From Nannobrachium achirus (taxonomy: Eukaryota > Chordata > Actinopteri > Myctophiformes > Myctophidae): a stretch of 64,000 bases of DNA. Both the position numbers and the translations under genes were made by a program. The stretch spans positions 1,359,334 to 1,423,333 of the forward strand of contig OY997644.1 in the NCBI GenBank assembly GCA_963921795.1, written 5' to 3'. This document shows, piece by piece, positions 47,136-58,004 of this stretch. The notes under the pieces are model-generated. The model saw nothing but the letters and a program-made list of their open reading frames with translations, made no database searches and was not told the DNA's origin. How positions within the stretch are numbered: position 1 is the stretch's first letter; the number at the start of each line of letters is the position of its first letter.

Positions 47136-47298
47136 TCAGGGGTCTTCAACAGGGGGTCCGGGACCCCTAGGGGGTCCTCAGAGTTACTAAAGGGGGGGGG
47201 GGGGGTCGCCAAATCTTTGTGTGATAGGATCATGTTTTTTTACATTAACCACTTGAACCCTATAGCATCCCTATTCTGAGTGGAGCAATACCCAAAAA

Positions 47299-47317
47299 TC
47301 ACACCCGTGTGAAGTGG

Positions 47318-47406
<89 letters not shown>

Positions 47407-48042
47407 ATCATGTGTACCGATTTTTGTGACATTTGAAGAAAATATGTAGGAAAAGGAGCAAAAAGTGTGTTTTGGAGAAAATTCAAGATGGCGGAAAATC
47501 TATCATGGCGCAAATGGGCGTGGCCTATATGGGGAGATGCGTCATGACCCAAGGAATCCAGGGAAAAAATATTTTTAATTTTCCGACCTACGGTTCAAGA
47601 GTTACAGGCCAAAACGTAAAGTGGGGTGTTATGGCGCCACCATGCGGCCAAATTACACAATTATTTTTTATTTAATCCTTGAAATCATTATGAACCTCCT
47701 CTTTAAGTCTTGAAACTCTAGCCCCTATGGTTTGCGAGAGACAAATAATTGAATGTGAGTTTTTGCGATTCCCATTATAAGTCAATGGGGAAAATTAATT
47801 CACTAATAAATTAATATCAATTAAACTATAGAACCTTTCTCTTAGAAAAGTAATAGCCCACGATTCCCGAGTAAGCCGGTCGATTTGACATATGGCGCGA
47901 GTGTGTGGTGGCAAAACTGTGGGACTAGTGGCGTGCCGAAGTTTAGGAAGTTCAGGCTACATACAGACAGACAGACAGACACACAGACAGACAGACACAC
48001 CCACACGGCCACGTATAGGGAGCCTGTGCTTCACACAGCTCC
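47299..48042. mobile_element. TCACACCCGTGTGAAG element, AAAAA-flanked, with (GT)n
   Basis: TCACACCCGTGTGAAG at the left and CTTCACACAGCTCC at the right; the hAT sequence resumes after AAAAA. The core GATCATGTGTACCGATTTTT, AAAATTCAAGATGGCGG and GGCGTGGCCTATATGGGG recurs at 53437-54082. A (GT)n tract of about 80 bp lies near its left end (47321-47404). Class unknown. Confidence 0.75.
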
Positions 48043-48597
48043 AAAAATAGCAGATCTACAAGCTTACAACGCGAGGCGTTGTAAGCTTGTAGATCGGCTA
48101 TCTTTGTCAAAGAAGAGCAGACTAAAGTATTCGATGGTTCAAGTGGTTAAATGTCTGAGAATACACAACTCCAACATGATGACAGTGCTGTCAAACAAGT
48201 CTAAGCTGTCTAAGAAATCTATGAAACTCTTTCTTCTGCAACACAATTTTATACAATATGTTGTGGGGGTCCCTGCTGCATCTCTCTCTCAGCTAAGGGG
48301 TCCCTGGCCTAAAAACGTTGAAGACTTCTGATTTAAGTATTAAATAATAGAATAATACTCAAGAGATATTGCCGTACAGAAGGACCTCACATTCAACTGC
48401 TTACAGCTCTAAGTGCTGTTATGTAAATGGTTCCTCCTCAAGGGAGCATCAATGTGCTCAGCTAATATTATGGCATGATGCTGCCAAGTCAATCATATTG
48501 ACCAAAATCAATACCGTTCATCCTCCATAGAGGTTAACTGTACTCATGGCAATCCCCACTCTGGCCTTTACAAGAAATCAAGTATCTCGCTCTTTCT

Positions 48598-48599
<2 letters not shown>

Positions 48600-48638
<39 letters not shown>
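48600..48638. repeat. (CA)n tract at the left edge of the 48639 element
   Basis: About 19 CA units abut TAGGGATGGG. A far longer CA tract lies just beyond the other end of the same element (52655-52790), so the element probably landed inside one microsatellite. Confidence 0.9.
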
Positions 48639-48641
<3 letters not shown>

Positions 48642-49607
48642 GGATGGGACGATAATAGTTATTTTCGTTTATCTTGATAAAAAACACTCACAATCGTATC
48701 GTGGAGATACTGGGATCAATTCAATCTGGTACCATTTAACACTTTGAGTGCCAGCCCCCCCTGCCCCCCGTCCCTTACCAGTGCCACCATTAGGTCCCAT
48801 TCATTTCTGCCCCAATTCCAGGGAATAAATTGGAAATGATCCGATATTCACATCGGAACAAAAATGGGAGGTTTGGTAAAAGAGGATTTTTTTTTTTACC
48901 AAAAAATTTTTGGAGTGATTTCGGTGAGCGGTTTTGGAGATAGGTGCTCGAGAGTGCGCACTGCGCAAACCAGTCAATAACCTCAGAAATCTAGATTCTG
49001 AGATATTTGAGTTCAAAGAAAAAAAACTTTAGGAAGCCATAGCAACAAATTGGTAAATGGTAACGGAACACAAGTACCCTTGACAGAAAGAATGACATGC
49101 CTACTTTCATTATGTGCAAAAAAAGTTAAAAAAATATTGTACCATCGTCTAGTTTCAAGGGGGCAAAGTGAAAAAGTATGAAATGACTCAGAAGGTAGAA
49201 ATTGCCTTACATTTTGATAGAACTATGCACTGTGAATTCACTGTGTTTTTACCTGGTCTAGAAGGTCAGGAAGACAAAAAGTCAGAAAAGCGATGTCAAC
49301 CTTTTATTTTATGGCAACATCGAACCCTAACCCTGGTGAGTACCTCACACATCCAGCATGAACATATTTATGTTCAACAATATTTACAAATATTTCCCAA
49401 AAAAAAGAAATCACAAATATGACTTCACAAAAATAAAATATAACTGGATAAAAGTAAAATAAAATAAATGTGCAGCAAGTAAAGAATAAATAAAATAATA
49501 TAAAAGTCAGTACTGTACTGTACTGTATTCTCAAAAAAAGGCATTCAACAAGCCAACATTCAGGAGTCAAAGGCACCACAAATAAAGGTCAAAGATGGTA
49601 CTGTTCA

Positions 49608-49683
<76 letters not shown>

Positions 49684-49710
49684 CTCAGGTACCTCAAAAT
49701 GGCCTGGTAC

Positions 49711-49969
49711 CTGTTTCTTGCCATTGTTCTGGGAAAGTACGGCATGCAATGACAGAGTTTTTTGACCAGTGCATGGCAATCTCCGCCTTGTGAACGATAG
49801 CTGTGAGGAAGAGAAGTCCCAGAAAGTTCTTCAGCTCCCCTAGAGTGACATTGGTCCAGGCAGCGAACCTACAGTGTGTATGACCTATGCCTGACTCCTC
49901 CGCTCTCGCTATCTCAGCCATCATACTGTCCTCTCCATCCTTCCTCCATCCAGTCAGACTCCACGGGCC
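49711..49969 (-). pseudogene. piggyBac-type transposase fragment
   Basis: The minus strand is open between an acceptor (ATATACAG) and donor (CAG/GTACCA). It includes TNVTLGELKNFLGLLFLTAI then VHKAEIAMHWSK. The (D/N)VTL.EL..FLGLL.L..IVHK pattern followed by W(S) matches the start of the piggyBac transposase domain (DDE_Tnp_1_7) as I remember it. The catalytic Asp residues would lie further on and are not found. An 86-residue piece of a transposase of about 550-600 residues. TTAA ends of the host element agree. Confidence 0.6.
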
Positions 49970-50249
49970 CTGTATATGATAGAAATAAATAAAAAATACT
50001 AAATGATCGTGCTTCTGTATAATTTGTATGTTCTTTAGCAAAGGCTGTCGCACAAAAGTAGTGAAAACAGCAGATCTACAAGCACATAACGCCTCGCGGT
50101 GCGAGGCGTTGTGTGCTTGTAGATTGCACATACAGTATGAAACAGAGCCGATACCTTTATGTAGGAAAATAATGCTGCTATGTGTACCCTGTATATATAT
50201 AAAATGTCACAATGCGACATAGCTCTGTAAAATGAACAATGCTGTACCC

Positions 50250-50376
50250 CCTCCAACTGTATATATGTTCCCCATTTTCAACTGGTTTTTATATTGTATT
50301 TGTTATACTTGCTTTGGCAATGTAAACATATGTTTTCTCATGCCAATAAAGCTCCTTTGAATTGAATTGAATTGTA
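50250..50376 (+). repeat. LINE 3' tail (GAATT type)
   Basis: ATGCCAATAAAGCTCCTTTG followed by GAATTGAATTGAATTG is the common 3' end of a fish non-LTR retrotransposon. Only the tail is present. Confidence 0.65.
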
Positions 50377-50433
50377 TAATGTGGACCCAAAAAAATGCAC
50401 AAAAAAAAAAAAAACAATAGCAGGTCAGGCTTA

Positions 50434-50758
50434 TTGATTGATTGAAGAATGTATTAGAAAGAGGTGGTAAAAAAAAGAACCTAGCCCCACCCTACCCTCC
50501 CCTTCTTTGTATATACTGTTTGTTTAGACTTACTGTCTTTTTTTGTTTTTCTTTACATATCTACTGCATAGTACTGTGTTCTATCTGTCTGTCATTCAAT
50601 GTTATATGAGATACTTCAATGGTTTCCACTTTCCAGTGGAAATAAGCTTAGTCTTTTCATGGATCTCCTTTTAGTAGACCTTGTACCAGTGAACTGTACC
50701 GTCATGAAACTGTACCTTTTCCTATGCAAACTTCTAATAAAGTCTTCAATCAATCAAT
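50434..50758 (+). repeat. LINE 3' tail pair in inverted arrangement
   Basis: The right end CTTCTAATAAAGTCTTCAATCAATC is a plus-strand LINE tail. The left end ATTGATTGATTGAAGAATG looks like the same tail reversed. The middle has GGATCTCCTTTTAGTAGACC as in the 30527 copy. Confidence 0.6.
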
Positions 50759-51531
50759 CAAAGTAGGCTACAGATGCATGGCTCATTTCAACAGGAACCA
50801 CACTTTATGCAGCTCATACAGTGGTGTGTTCTAGACTCATATTTTATTGTTAGTTACTAGTTAGTGCCTAAAAAGGAGATCGGCTGTTGTTGTAGATCGG
50901 CTGTTTTCACTAGTCTAAATAATTTCAAATGATAAATGCAAAACGAGCGGTTTTGGACATAAAAAGTTTTCACTCCCTCCATCACGGAGGTATAGAGGCC
51001 GACGCCGAGCGGCGCCATGCCCAGGAGGGTCTCCCAAATCGGGCTTGAGTTGTGGAGGGTGGTCGCTAGTGCTTTGGAGGTTCCAGGGCGAGCGCCCCCA
51101 CCCCGGGGCTCGCGATCAAACCTTTTGGGAACCACTGTTCTATACTAGGCTGTGATGTGATGTCCTTGGCTCATTATCGCCAAAATAAACAATGTTCTAC
51201 TTCTAACGTGAGTGGCACGTAGTATGCAGTGAAGAATATAGCCTAAAATCAGCGTTTCTGAATGTCGACTTTACAATGAAATGGATGCTTCTCTCGTTTG
51301 GGTCGGGACCCATTTGTGAGTCGCGGAGACAGTTTTATGGTTTATGGGCCATATATTTCATACATTTTGATACATTATACAGCACTTATCTCATATAACA
51401 TTGAAAGACAGACGTATAACAAAGTGAAACGTAGATAACATACCGCAGCACAGCTCAGCAGTGCATCCTACAGGGCGCGCGGAGAAACCGTAGCAATCGG
51501 TGGTCTGTCCCTGGCAGCATGCATGCCTCGC

Positions 51532-51836
51532 CGTAGAAGGAGCCCTTCTGGCCGCCAGAACCAAAATCGAGGCCGTGGATGTACCAGCGGAGGTCCTCGC
51601 TGATGAACCGATCGCCCGTAGAAGGAGCTCTTCTGGCCGCCAGAACCAAAATCGAGGCCGTGGATGTACCAGCGGAGGTCCTCGCTGATGAACCGATCGC
51701 CCGTAGAAGGAGCTCTTCTGGCCGCCAGAACCAAAATCGAGGCCGTGGATGTTCCAGCCGAGGCCTTCGCTGATGAACCGATCGCCCGTAGAAGGAGCTT
51801 TTCTGGCCGCCAGAACCAAAATCGAGGCCGTGGCCC
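51532..51836. repeat. 85-bp minisatellite, about 3.6 units
   Basis: Unit starts at 51532, 51617, 51702 and 51787 (CGTAGAAGGAGCTCTTCTGG then CCGCCAGAACC). The units are nearly identical. Eighty-five is not a multiple of three, so the open frames here do not keep one reading frame. It lies inside the piggyBac-like element. Confidence 0.95.
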
Positions 51837-52066
51837 GTGGGTGTAGCAGCCGAGTACCTCCGTGATATCTCTATCTCTCTAAATAATACTAAATCTAATG
51901 ATTTTATAACTAATTCTAGCTCATTCTCTCAATATATCTCTCTCTCCCTCTGATTGCTGTGTGTCCAGTACGGTAAAAGTCACTGAACTCTTTGAGACTC
52001 TTGTTTCTGGGGGGAACCGGCCAACCAGCATGCTTGAATTTGGTCACATAAGAGTGTGATGTCATG

Positions 52067-52241
52067 CAGGGGCGTCAATTGGGTATGGCAGGGGTATGCA
52101 GCTGCCATACCTTGACAGGGGGAAATAATAAAAATGTACTTTTCATCGTGCCTGTTGCTAAGGTATGGCAACATGACTGGTGTCTTCACCAGACACCAGT
52201 CATGTTGCCATACCTTAGCTTGTTCTGAACTGACGCCACTG
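52067..52241. mobile_element. compact copy of the 316-817 hAT-like MITE
   Basis: CAGGGGCGTCAATTGGG to AACTGACGCCACTG. The flanks share TGTCATG but with offset. It contains GCTAAGGTATGGCAACATGAC and its inverse. Confidence 0.75.
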
Positions 52242-52654
52242 AATTGTCATGCATGACGACCGTCCCATCGTCCAAAAGGGCTGTATCTTGGTTACCGCAT
52301 AGATCCAACACTGTACTACTGTAATATGAAAAAAAAGCATCTGGCGTCATATGACGCCAATATTATTTTCTGGCATCATTGCCAAGGTCGTGTCGGACGT
52401 CATATGACGCCCTGGCACTGAAAGTGTTAAACCCTCTATAATTGGTAAAACGGACTTGGAAATAACACACTTGATACACCAATCTCTTTGCCAAAAAAAA
52501 AAAAAAAATGCCGATCTACAAGCTCGAGCTTGGAGATCTGCTATTTTTTGGCAAATGTTCCGCCCCAGGATAATGGACGTTTGGGATATTTCGATTATTG
52601 TGATAATATCGTGACATGAAATTCCCATCCCTACTAGACACACACAGACACAGA

Positions 52655-52794
<140 letters not shown>

Positions 52795-52911
52795 GGCATT
52801 CACTGAATATTCGAATATCAAAGTCACTATTCGACGTTGTTCACCGAAGTCAAATATTCGCTTATCTTTATTTTTGTATTGTTTTCTCTCTAAAAAAAAA
52901 GATATAGTTTA

Positions 52912-54669
52912 TTGTACCGAAGGTCGCATATACTCTGAAAAACCGTGTCGCTTGAGTGTCCTTCCTTCCTTCCGTAACCTCTGTGATGTCAGTGTGATGT
53001 CAGCGAGTTGTGACATCACTTCCTGTACGGGGCGGCTACAGTGTACACGAAATGTGGATAACACTATATATGGAGATAGTCCAGTCCATCATGTCATATG
53101 GGACTACCGTCATAGACCGTAGCCAAAAGAGAAGGATACACAAGACTAAGAAAGACAAAAAAAGGAGGAGGAGGATAAAGATACCAAAAGGAGAGAGAAG
53201 AAAGGGTGGATGAGGTACAATGTGTCTCAGAAAAGAAAAGGAGGTGGCAACGGGGGCGGCTAGATAAAGTTATTAGGCCTGGATCCGACTTTAAGTCGAC
53301 GCACAGGATTCCAGAAGTGTAGCGCTTATTCGCTCTTGTATAAAACTGGTACTCGAAACGTTCTTAGAATTTAATATATATTTTCTAAAGTAAATATGGG
53401 GGCGGCTGTGAAAAAAAGAGAGGCATAAAAAAGAAAAATCACACCCGTGTGAAGTGAAGTGAAGTGTGTAGATCATGTGTACCGATTTTTGTGACATTTG
53501 AAGAAAATATGTAGGAAAAGGAGCAAAAAGTGTGTTTTGGAGAAAATTCAAGATGGCGGAAAATCTATCCTGGCGCAAATGGGCGTGGCCTATATGGGGA
53601 GATGCGTCTTGACCCAAGGAATCCAGGGAAAAAAAAAATTAATTTTCCGATCTACGGTTCAAGAGTTACGGGGCAAAACGTAAAGTGGGCCGTTATAGCG
53701 CCACCATGAGGCCGAGTGATGTAATTATTTTTCGATTCATTCTTAAAATCATTATGAATCTCCTCTCCGAGGTTTGAAACTGTAGCTCCTATGGTTTACG
53801 AGAGAAAAATACTTGAAAGTGATTTCTTGCATTGTCCCATTATAAGTCAATGGGGACAATTAAGCGTCGTTTTTTGCCGATTACGTCGGCATGGTAAGGC
53901 GGATCGGAACGAAAGGTAATAGAACACCATTCCCGGCCGAGCCGCACATTTTGATGTATATATTGCGCGAGTGGCGTAAATGGTGCGGCACTAGTTACGC
54001 GCCGAAGTCAGGCTACATACAGACACACAGACAGACACACAGACCCACACAGCCACGTATAGGGAGCTGCACACAGCTCCAAAAAAGGAGGAGGAGGATA
54101 CCAAAAGGAGAGAGAAGAAAGGGTGGATGAGGTACAATGTGCGGTATCCTCCTTGTCAAGCTCGATGTTGGTCATTTGGACCTATACATGGAGAAATGGA
54201 GCGAACCTGTTTGGCCTAAACATGGAGATGTGGTACAGAATGACTCATATATGGGCATAAAAAGTATGTCATGTGACATCACTTCCTGTACAGACAGTCA
54301 GACAGTAAGCCATTGACTCCGGCCTAACAATGGCTACTGTCTATGACGGTAGTCCCATATGACATGATGGACTGGACTATCTCCATATATAGTGTTCTCC
54401 ACATCTCCATGTTTAGGCCCTATCGCTCACACCCTAGGTGGGGTTGGCGATAGGGCCTTTCTGTGTGGAGTTTGCATGTTCTCCCCATGTCTCCTAGGGT
54501 TGATACCCTCACAAAAATATGAACAAACTCCCCCCAGAATGATAACAACTAGAATCGTCAGAGAAACGCTGTGGTTGGCCAGATAGTCAAGAATTGGCGC
54601 GACCTCGCCCTTTAGGGCGAGGTCGCATGTCACCCTGAGGTCGCATTCCACCCTCAGGTGTCTTACTAG
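52912..54669. mobile_element. Helitron-like insertion, about 1.76 kb
   Basis: The host element is cut cleanly between A and T (ATAGTTTA / TAAAGCTTGG), with no duplication, and the insert ends CTAG. A strong stem GCGACCTCGCCC..GGGCGAGGTCGC lies about 45 bp before that end. These fit a Helitron. The 5' end TTGTACC does not fit the usual TC, so the class is uncertain. Inside, arms at about 53054-53119 and 54339-54404 are nearly perfect inverted copies. Confidence 0.4.
53437..54082. mobile_element. TCACACCCGTG element, second copy
   Basis: Matches 47299-48042 over most of its length (AAAATTCAAGATGGCGG, GGAGATGCGTC) but lacks the (GT)n tract. It is flanked by direct copies of an approximately 60-bp segment (GGAGAGAGAAGAAAGGGTGG) at 53160-53222 and 54083-54141. 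Confidence 0.75.
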
Positions 54670-54848
54670 TAAAGCTTGGCTAGATAGGAAGTCATAAGAA
54701 TGAGTTGTCAATGCCCCTGGTGGATGAATTTGTTAATGCTCTATATACCAGGGGTTCTCAACCCTTTTTATCCCGTGACCCCCAAAATAAACATATTTGA
54801 ACTGGGGACCCCCACCCTGACAAGCACTTGGAATTGGAGGTATTACAT

Positions 54849-55406
54849 TTAACTCTTTCAGTGCCCAGAATCACCACTAGAGGGCGCCCAATGGCCATAG
54901 AATCCACCATAGACATACGCTGTATATGCACAAGCCGTGCGCAGCCATGACGCGCCTGAACACTTTCCTTTGTGCATGAACAGGAACAGGATGAAGTTAG
55001 CTTGAAGTTAGCTATTGGCTACCAAGCATTTTAGAAGCCCTATTTTCGGCGATTTAGCCGTGATTAAACCTTGCACACCTCATGGATATGCATGGAACAG
55101 AGAAAATGAGCTCTAAAGATCCTGGATTGCATTGGAGTGGATGGGAAATATCGGCGGCGCGACGCTCTCGCGGGCCGTGTAAACAGATGACGGCCGGCGG
55201 CCCGGCTCGAAAATTTAGCCCGGTGCTTCGGTAGGGCCTCTGGACGTTTTTTTTATTTTTTATAAAAAGCCGAACTAGTTCGGGATCGGCACCCCGAACG
55301 TTAATAAGGTCCAAATAAAGCCGAACTAGTTCGGGATCGGCACCCCGAACGTTAATAAGGTCCAAATAAAGCCGAACTAGTTCGGGATCGGCACAATAAG
55401 AGTTAA
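54849..55406. mobile_element. TTAA-flanked insertion CTCTTTCAGTGCC
   Basis: TTAACTCTTTCAGTGCC to GGCACAATAAGAGTTAA, interrupting the 52792 element at ATTAATGTG. The ends resemble those of the piggyBac-like 48736 element. It contains a 51-bp tandem repeat (55269, 55320, 55371; GCCGAACTAGTTCGGGATCG). Confidence 0.8.
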
Positions 55407-55491
55407 TGTGACTCGGTTCCGCAGATAAATATTTGCGAGGCGTTGTGAGCATGTAGATCTGCTATTTTCACAATGTTCGCCTCTTGCTTAC

Positions 55492-55990
55492 TTAAAGTTG
55501 TACCATGTAACTTTTTTTATAAAACAAATCTTAAAATTGTCCTAACTCTTAAATCGCTAAAGTTTTAGAACACCCACTCCGTTATTTTCAGCTTCTGAAG
55601 CCTTCTCTTTTATGTTTCCTATGATCCTGACCGGGGTCCGGTTTTCGCGCAAAAATTACGTCATCATACACTACCGGCCAATCACAGCGAGTGTTATACA
55701 CTGCCGGCCAATCACAGCGCATCTTGAAGTGGGGTCGCTAGCTATCACAATAGGGCGGCCATATTTGTAGGCGCCCGTGTGTCTCTATCTATACTCGGGT
55801 GAAACACTCCGTTTCTCCGGAATGCCTGAACGCACAGGAACCAGGGACCCCTCTAAAGATAGATCTCGGCGAGGTGGAGGCAGACGCGGGGGTGACGCGG
55901 GGGTGTGAGGCCCGGTCCGCGGCGAAAAACGGCCGAAAGACGCGGACGCTACTGACCACTAGTTGAGCAACTTACACAGTATAGCTTTAA
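55492..55990. mobile_element. TTAA-flanked insertion AGTTGTACCATGTAAC
   Basis: TTAA lies at 55492-55495 and 55987-55990. The ends AGTTGTACCATGTAAC and GTTGAGCAACTTACACAG..AGCT are loosely inverted. The family sequence CTTACTTAA/TATTTGACAG rejoins across it. Confidence 0.75.
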
Positions 55991-56107
55991 TATTTGACAG
56001 TTTCGCCAGTCCTGTCGAATATTCGACTGTTCGAATACTTTGAGGTCGAATAATTCGAATACTAAAAATCACTATTCGTGAATGCCCCAACACACATACA
56101 CACACAC

Positions 56108-56282
56108 CTTAATGAACTGAGCATAGGAGGGCTCATGGGGTTTGGGGGGGTTGACGACGACATCCATGGCAGCCTGTCCAGTGACGGGGGGACACAGACG
56201 CACCGACAGCAACTTGACCAGCTGAGCCTTCACATCACTGTCCAGGTTCAGCACCTCCATGTAGCCTCCGCGGAAACCACAC
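56108..56282 (-). CDS. gpt2: alanine aminotransferase exon
   Basis: The exon runs from acceptor TTGTCCAG to donor AAG/GTGTGT and encodes [20 protein letters not shown], then [20 protein letters not shown], then [18 protein letters not shown]. The CG.RGGYMEV and [17 protein letters not shown] blocks are diagnostic of alanine aminotransferase. It splices in phase with both neighbours: Glu is split GA/G at the start and the exon ends on a whole codon. Transposons flank it closely: one ends about 19 bp beyond the donor (56089) and another starts 36 bp before the acceptor (56318). Confidence 0.95.
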
Positions 56283-56317
56283 CTGGACAACGGAGGGTTA
56301 AGATCAGTTCTCCACGT

Positions 56318-56900
56318 TTAACCACCCATTTAGGCCTAGAATTATTGAATGCTTTAACCGGTGAAAAAATAGCAGATATACAAGCTCACAGCGCGGCACC
56401 GAGTGCCGCGCTGCGAGCTTGTAGATCTGCTATTTTTGGAAAAAGTCGTGAAGATGTGTGCAAATCTTTGAATATGTGTATTTTCAAAGCGAACGTTTGT
56501 GACTTATATTTTGCTTCTGGGTGGTCCCTGGAGCTAGATATTTTGAGATATCCGTGGCCAAATACATATCATTTTGGGGGTCCTTCACATGAAAAGGTTT
56601 CAGAACCACTGACATAGTAGTTTCTCAAGAACAGACTAACTGAGCTCCATTTAAGTGAAAAGGACCTTTTCTTTGACGATGACTGGCCAGATTGCTGACA
56701 TAGAAACACAGGTTTTTCAAAAAGTCTTAGAAAGATTCAAAAGAAACGTATAGAATCGGGTCAAAATTCTAATTTTCAAGATTTTTCAAAAATAGCAGAT
56801 CTACAAGCTCGCAGCGCGGCACCAGTGAGCTTGTATATCTGCTATTTTTCAATAGTTAAAGCATAAAATAATGATACACAATAATGTGTACCCGTTCTAA
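56318..56900. mobile_element. CCCATTTAGGCC two-hairpin element
   Basis: It starts TTAACCACCCATTTAGGCC and ends CCCGTTCTAA without the last bases. Hairpins at 56365-56440 and 56787-56852 (shortened). Starts 36 bp from the gpt2 acceptor. Confidence 0.85.
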
Positions 56901-57119
56901 CATGAAACAAACCCGGAACTAAAGCCCCCTTTCCACTGACATGGCCCAACACCACAACACTCCACACCGCCCACTTGTGCCAGGTTTTCCCACAACAAGG
57001 ACCTGGGTAGAGTGGTGTGAAAGTGGTACTAAACGTGGTACTAAAAAGTATCCAATACAGAGTAGGTCTGAGCCGGGCCAAACAGGGCCAAACACTTCAT
57101 AATGACTGATCACTCACTG

Positions 57120-57597
57120 ATCACTTACTGAGTTACCAGGGCCCAAGGTGGAGGGGCCTATTTTATGCTTGAACTATTGAAAAATAGCAGATCTACAAGC
57201 TCACAAGCTTGTATATCTGCTATTTTTGAAAAGTTGTGAAAGTGTGCAAATCTTTGAATATATGTATTTAAGCGAACATTTGTAACTCAAATTTTGCTTC
57301 TGGGGGGTCCCTGGAACTAAATATGTTTAGATGGGGGTCTGTGGCCAAATACATATCATTTTTTAAGGGTCCTTCACATGAAAAAGTTTGAGCACCACTG
57401 ACATAGAAACAGGAGGATTTGAAATATTCAGACGCCACACAAATGTTCACGATTAAAAATAAATAAATAGCAGATCTACAAGCTCGCAGCATGGCACTCT
57501 GTGCCGCACTGTGAGCTTGTAGATCTGCTATTTTTCAATAGATAAAGCACTAAATGTGAGTGAATCCTTGTACCCAGGGCCCAGAATTTGACACCCC
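57120..57597. mobile_element. two-hairpin core with CAGGGGCGTC-family ends, worn
   Basis: GAGTTACCAGGGCCCAAGGTGG at the left and CCCAGAATTTGACACCCCTG at the right, as in 18965-19439. Hairpins at 57181-57226 (short) and 57467-57535. No duplication found. Confidence 0.75.
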
Positions 57598-57921
57598 TGA
57601 TCGTCAAGTCGCAGCGTTTCATTTTATAATCCTATGAATATTTATTTTTAGCTTTCTTTCTTCCTAGATTGTAATCATATCTTGCAAGCTACCTGTTAAC
57701 CCAGTCCGTCTACCCAGATTCCTGAGGTGCACTAGACAGAGAGACTGAGCCGGCAATACTGCATCATTCTCAATTAACGCTGATAGTCAGCTAATGGTAC
57801 AGAGCACTAAAATCTATTTTCAAGACTTTTTACATTTTGACAAATTCAACATTGGCAGCATGTATTATTTAATTTTTGCCGCAGGTAAGGTTACACCCTG
57901 GCATGTAATCCTACATTATCT

Positions 57922-57923
<2 letters not shown>

Positions 57924-57998
<75 letters not shown>
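57924..57998. repeat. (GT)n tract against a gpt2 donor site
   Basis: On the gene strand an (AC)n run begins 6-8 nt after the GTGAGT donor of the PLP-lysine exon. Confidence 0.97.
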
Positions 57999-58001
<3 letters not shown>

Positions 58002-58004
58002 CAC

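Larger units (their letters stand above)
46916..48332. mobile_element. CAGGGGTCTTCAAC hAT-like element split by two insertions
   Basis: Left end CAGGGGTCTTC at 46916, right end AACGTTGAAGACTTCTG at 48332. GTTTAAGT and ATTTAAGT flank it (7 of 8). A SINE (46927-47135) and a TCACACCCGTG element (47299-48042) interrupt it. A hairpin is at 48043-48110. Confidence 0.85.
48736..52430. mobile_element. decayed piggyBac-like DNA transposon, 3.7 kb
   Basis: TTAA flanks both ends (48736-48739, 52427-52430). The inverted ends are CACTTTGAGTGCCAG and CTGGCACTGAAAGTG. It contains a transposase-like exon on the minus strand (49711-49969), a (GT)n tract (49608-49681), LINE tails, an 85-bp minisatellite and a hAT-like MITE. 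The rest of the transposase is not recognisable, so it is not autonomous. Confidence 0.75.
48639..52633. mobile_element. TAGGGATGGGACGAT element split by a piggyBac-like transposon
   Basis: The left part 48639-48735 (TAGGGATGGGACGATAATAG) and right part 52431-52633 (hairpin 52503-52550, then CCCATCCCTA) join at TACCATTTAA / TTAAACCCTC, matching the unbroken family at 7668 and 23069. Confidence 0.85.

Noticed and set aside
51391-51819. 142-codon minus-strand frame and overlapping plus-strand frames
   Set aside because: They are translations of an 85-bp minisatellite. The unit is not a multiple of three, so no protein repeat is kept.
54849-55452. Protein with 17-residue repeats (GADPELVRLYLDLINVR)
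   Set aside because: The 51-bp tandem repeat lies within a TTAA insertion. No start, splice sites or relatives support translation.
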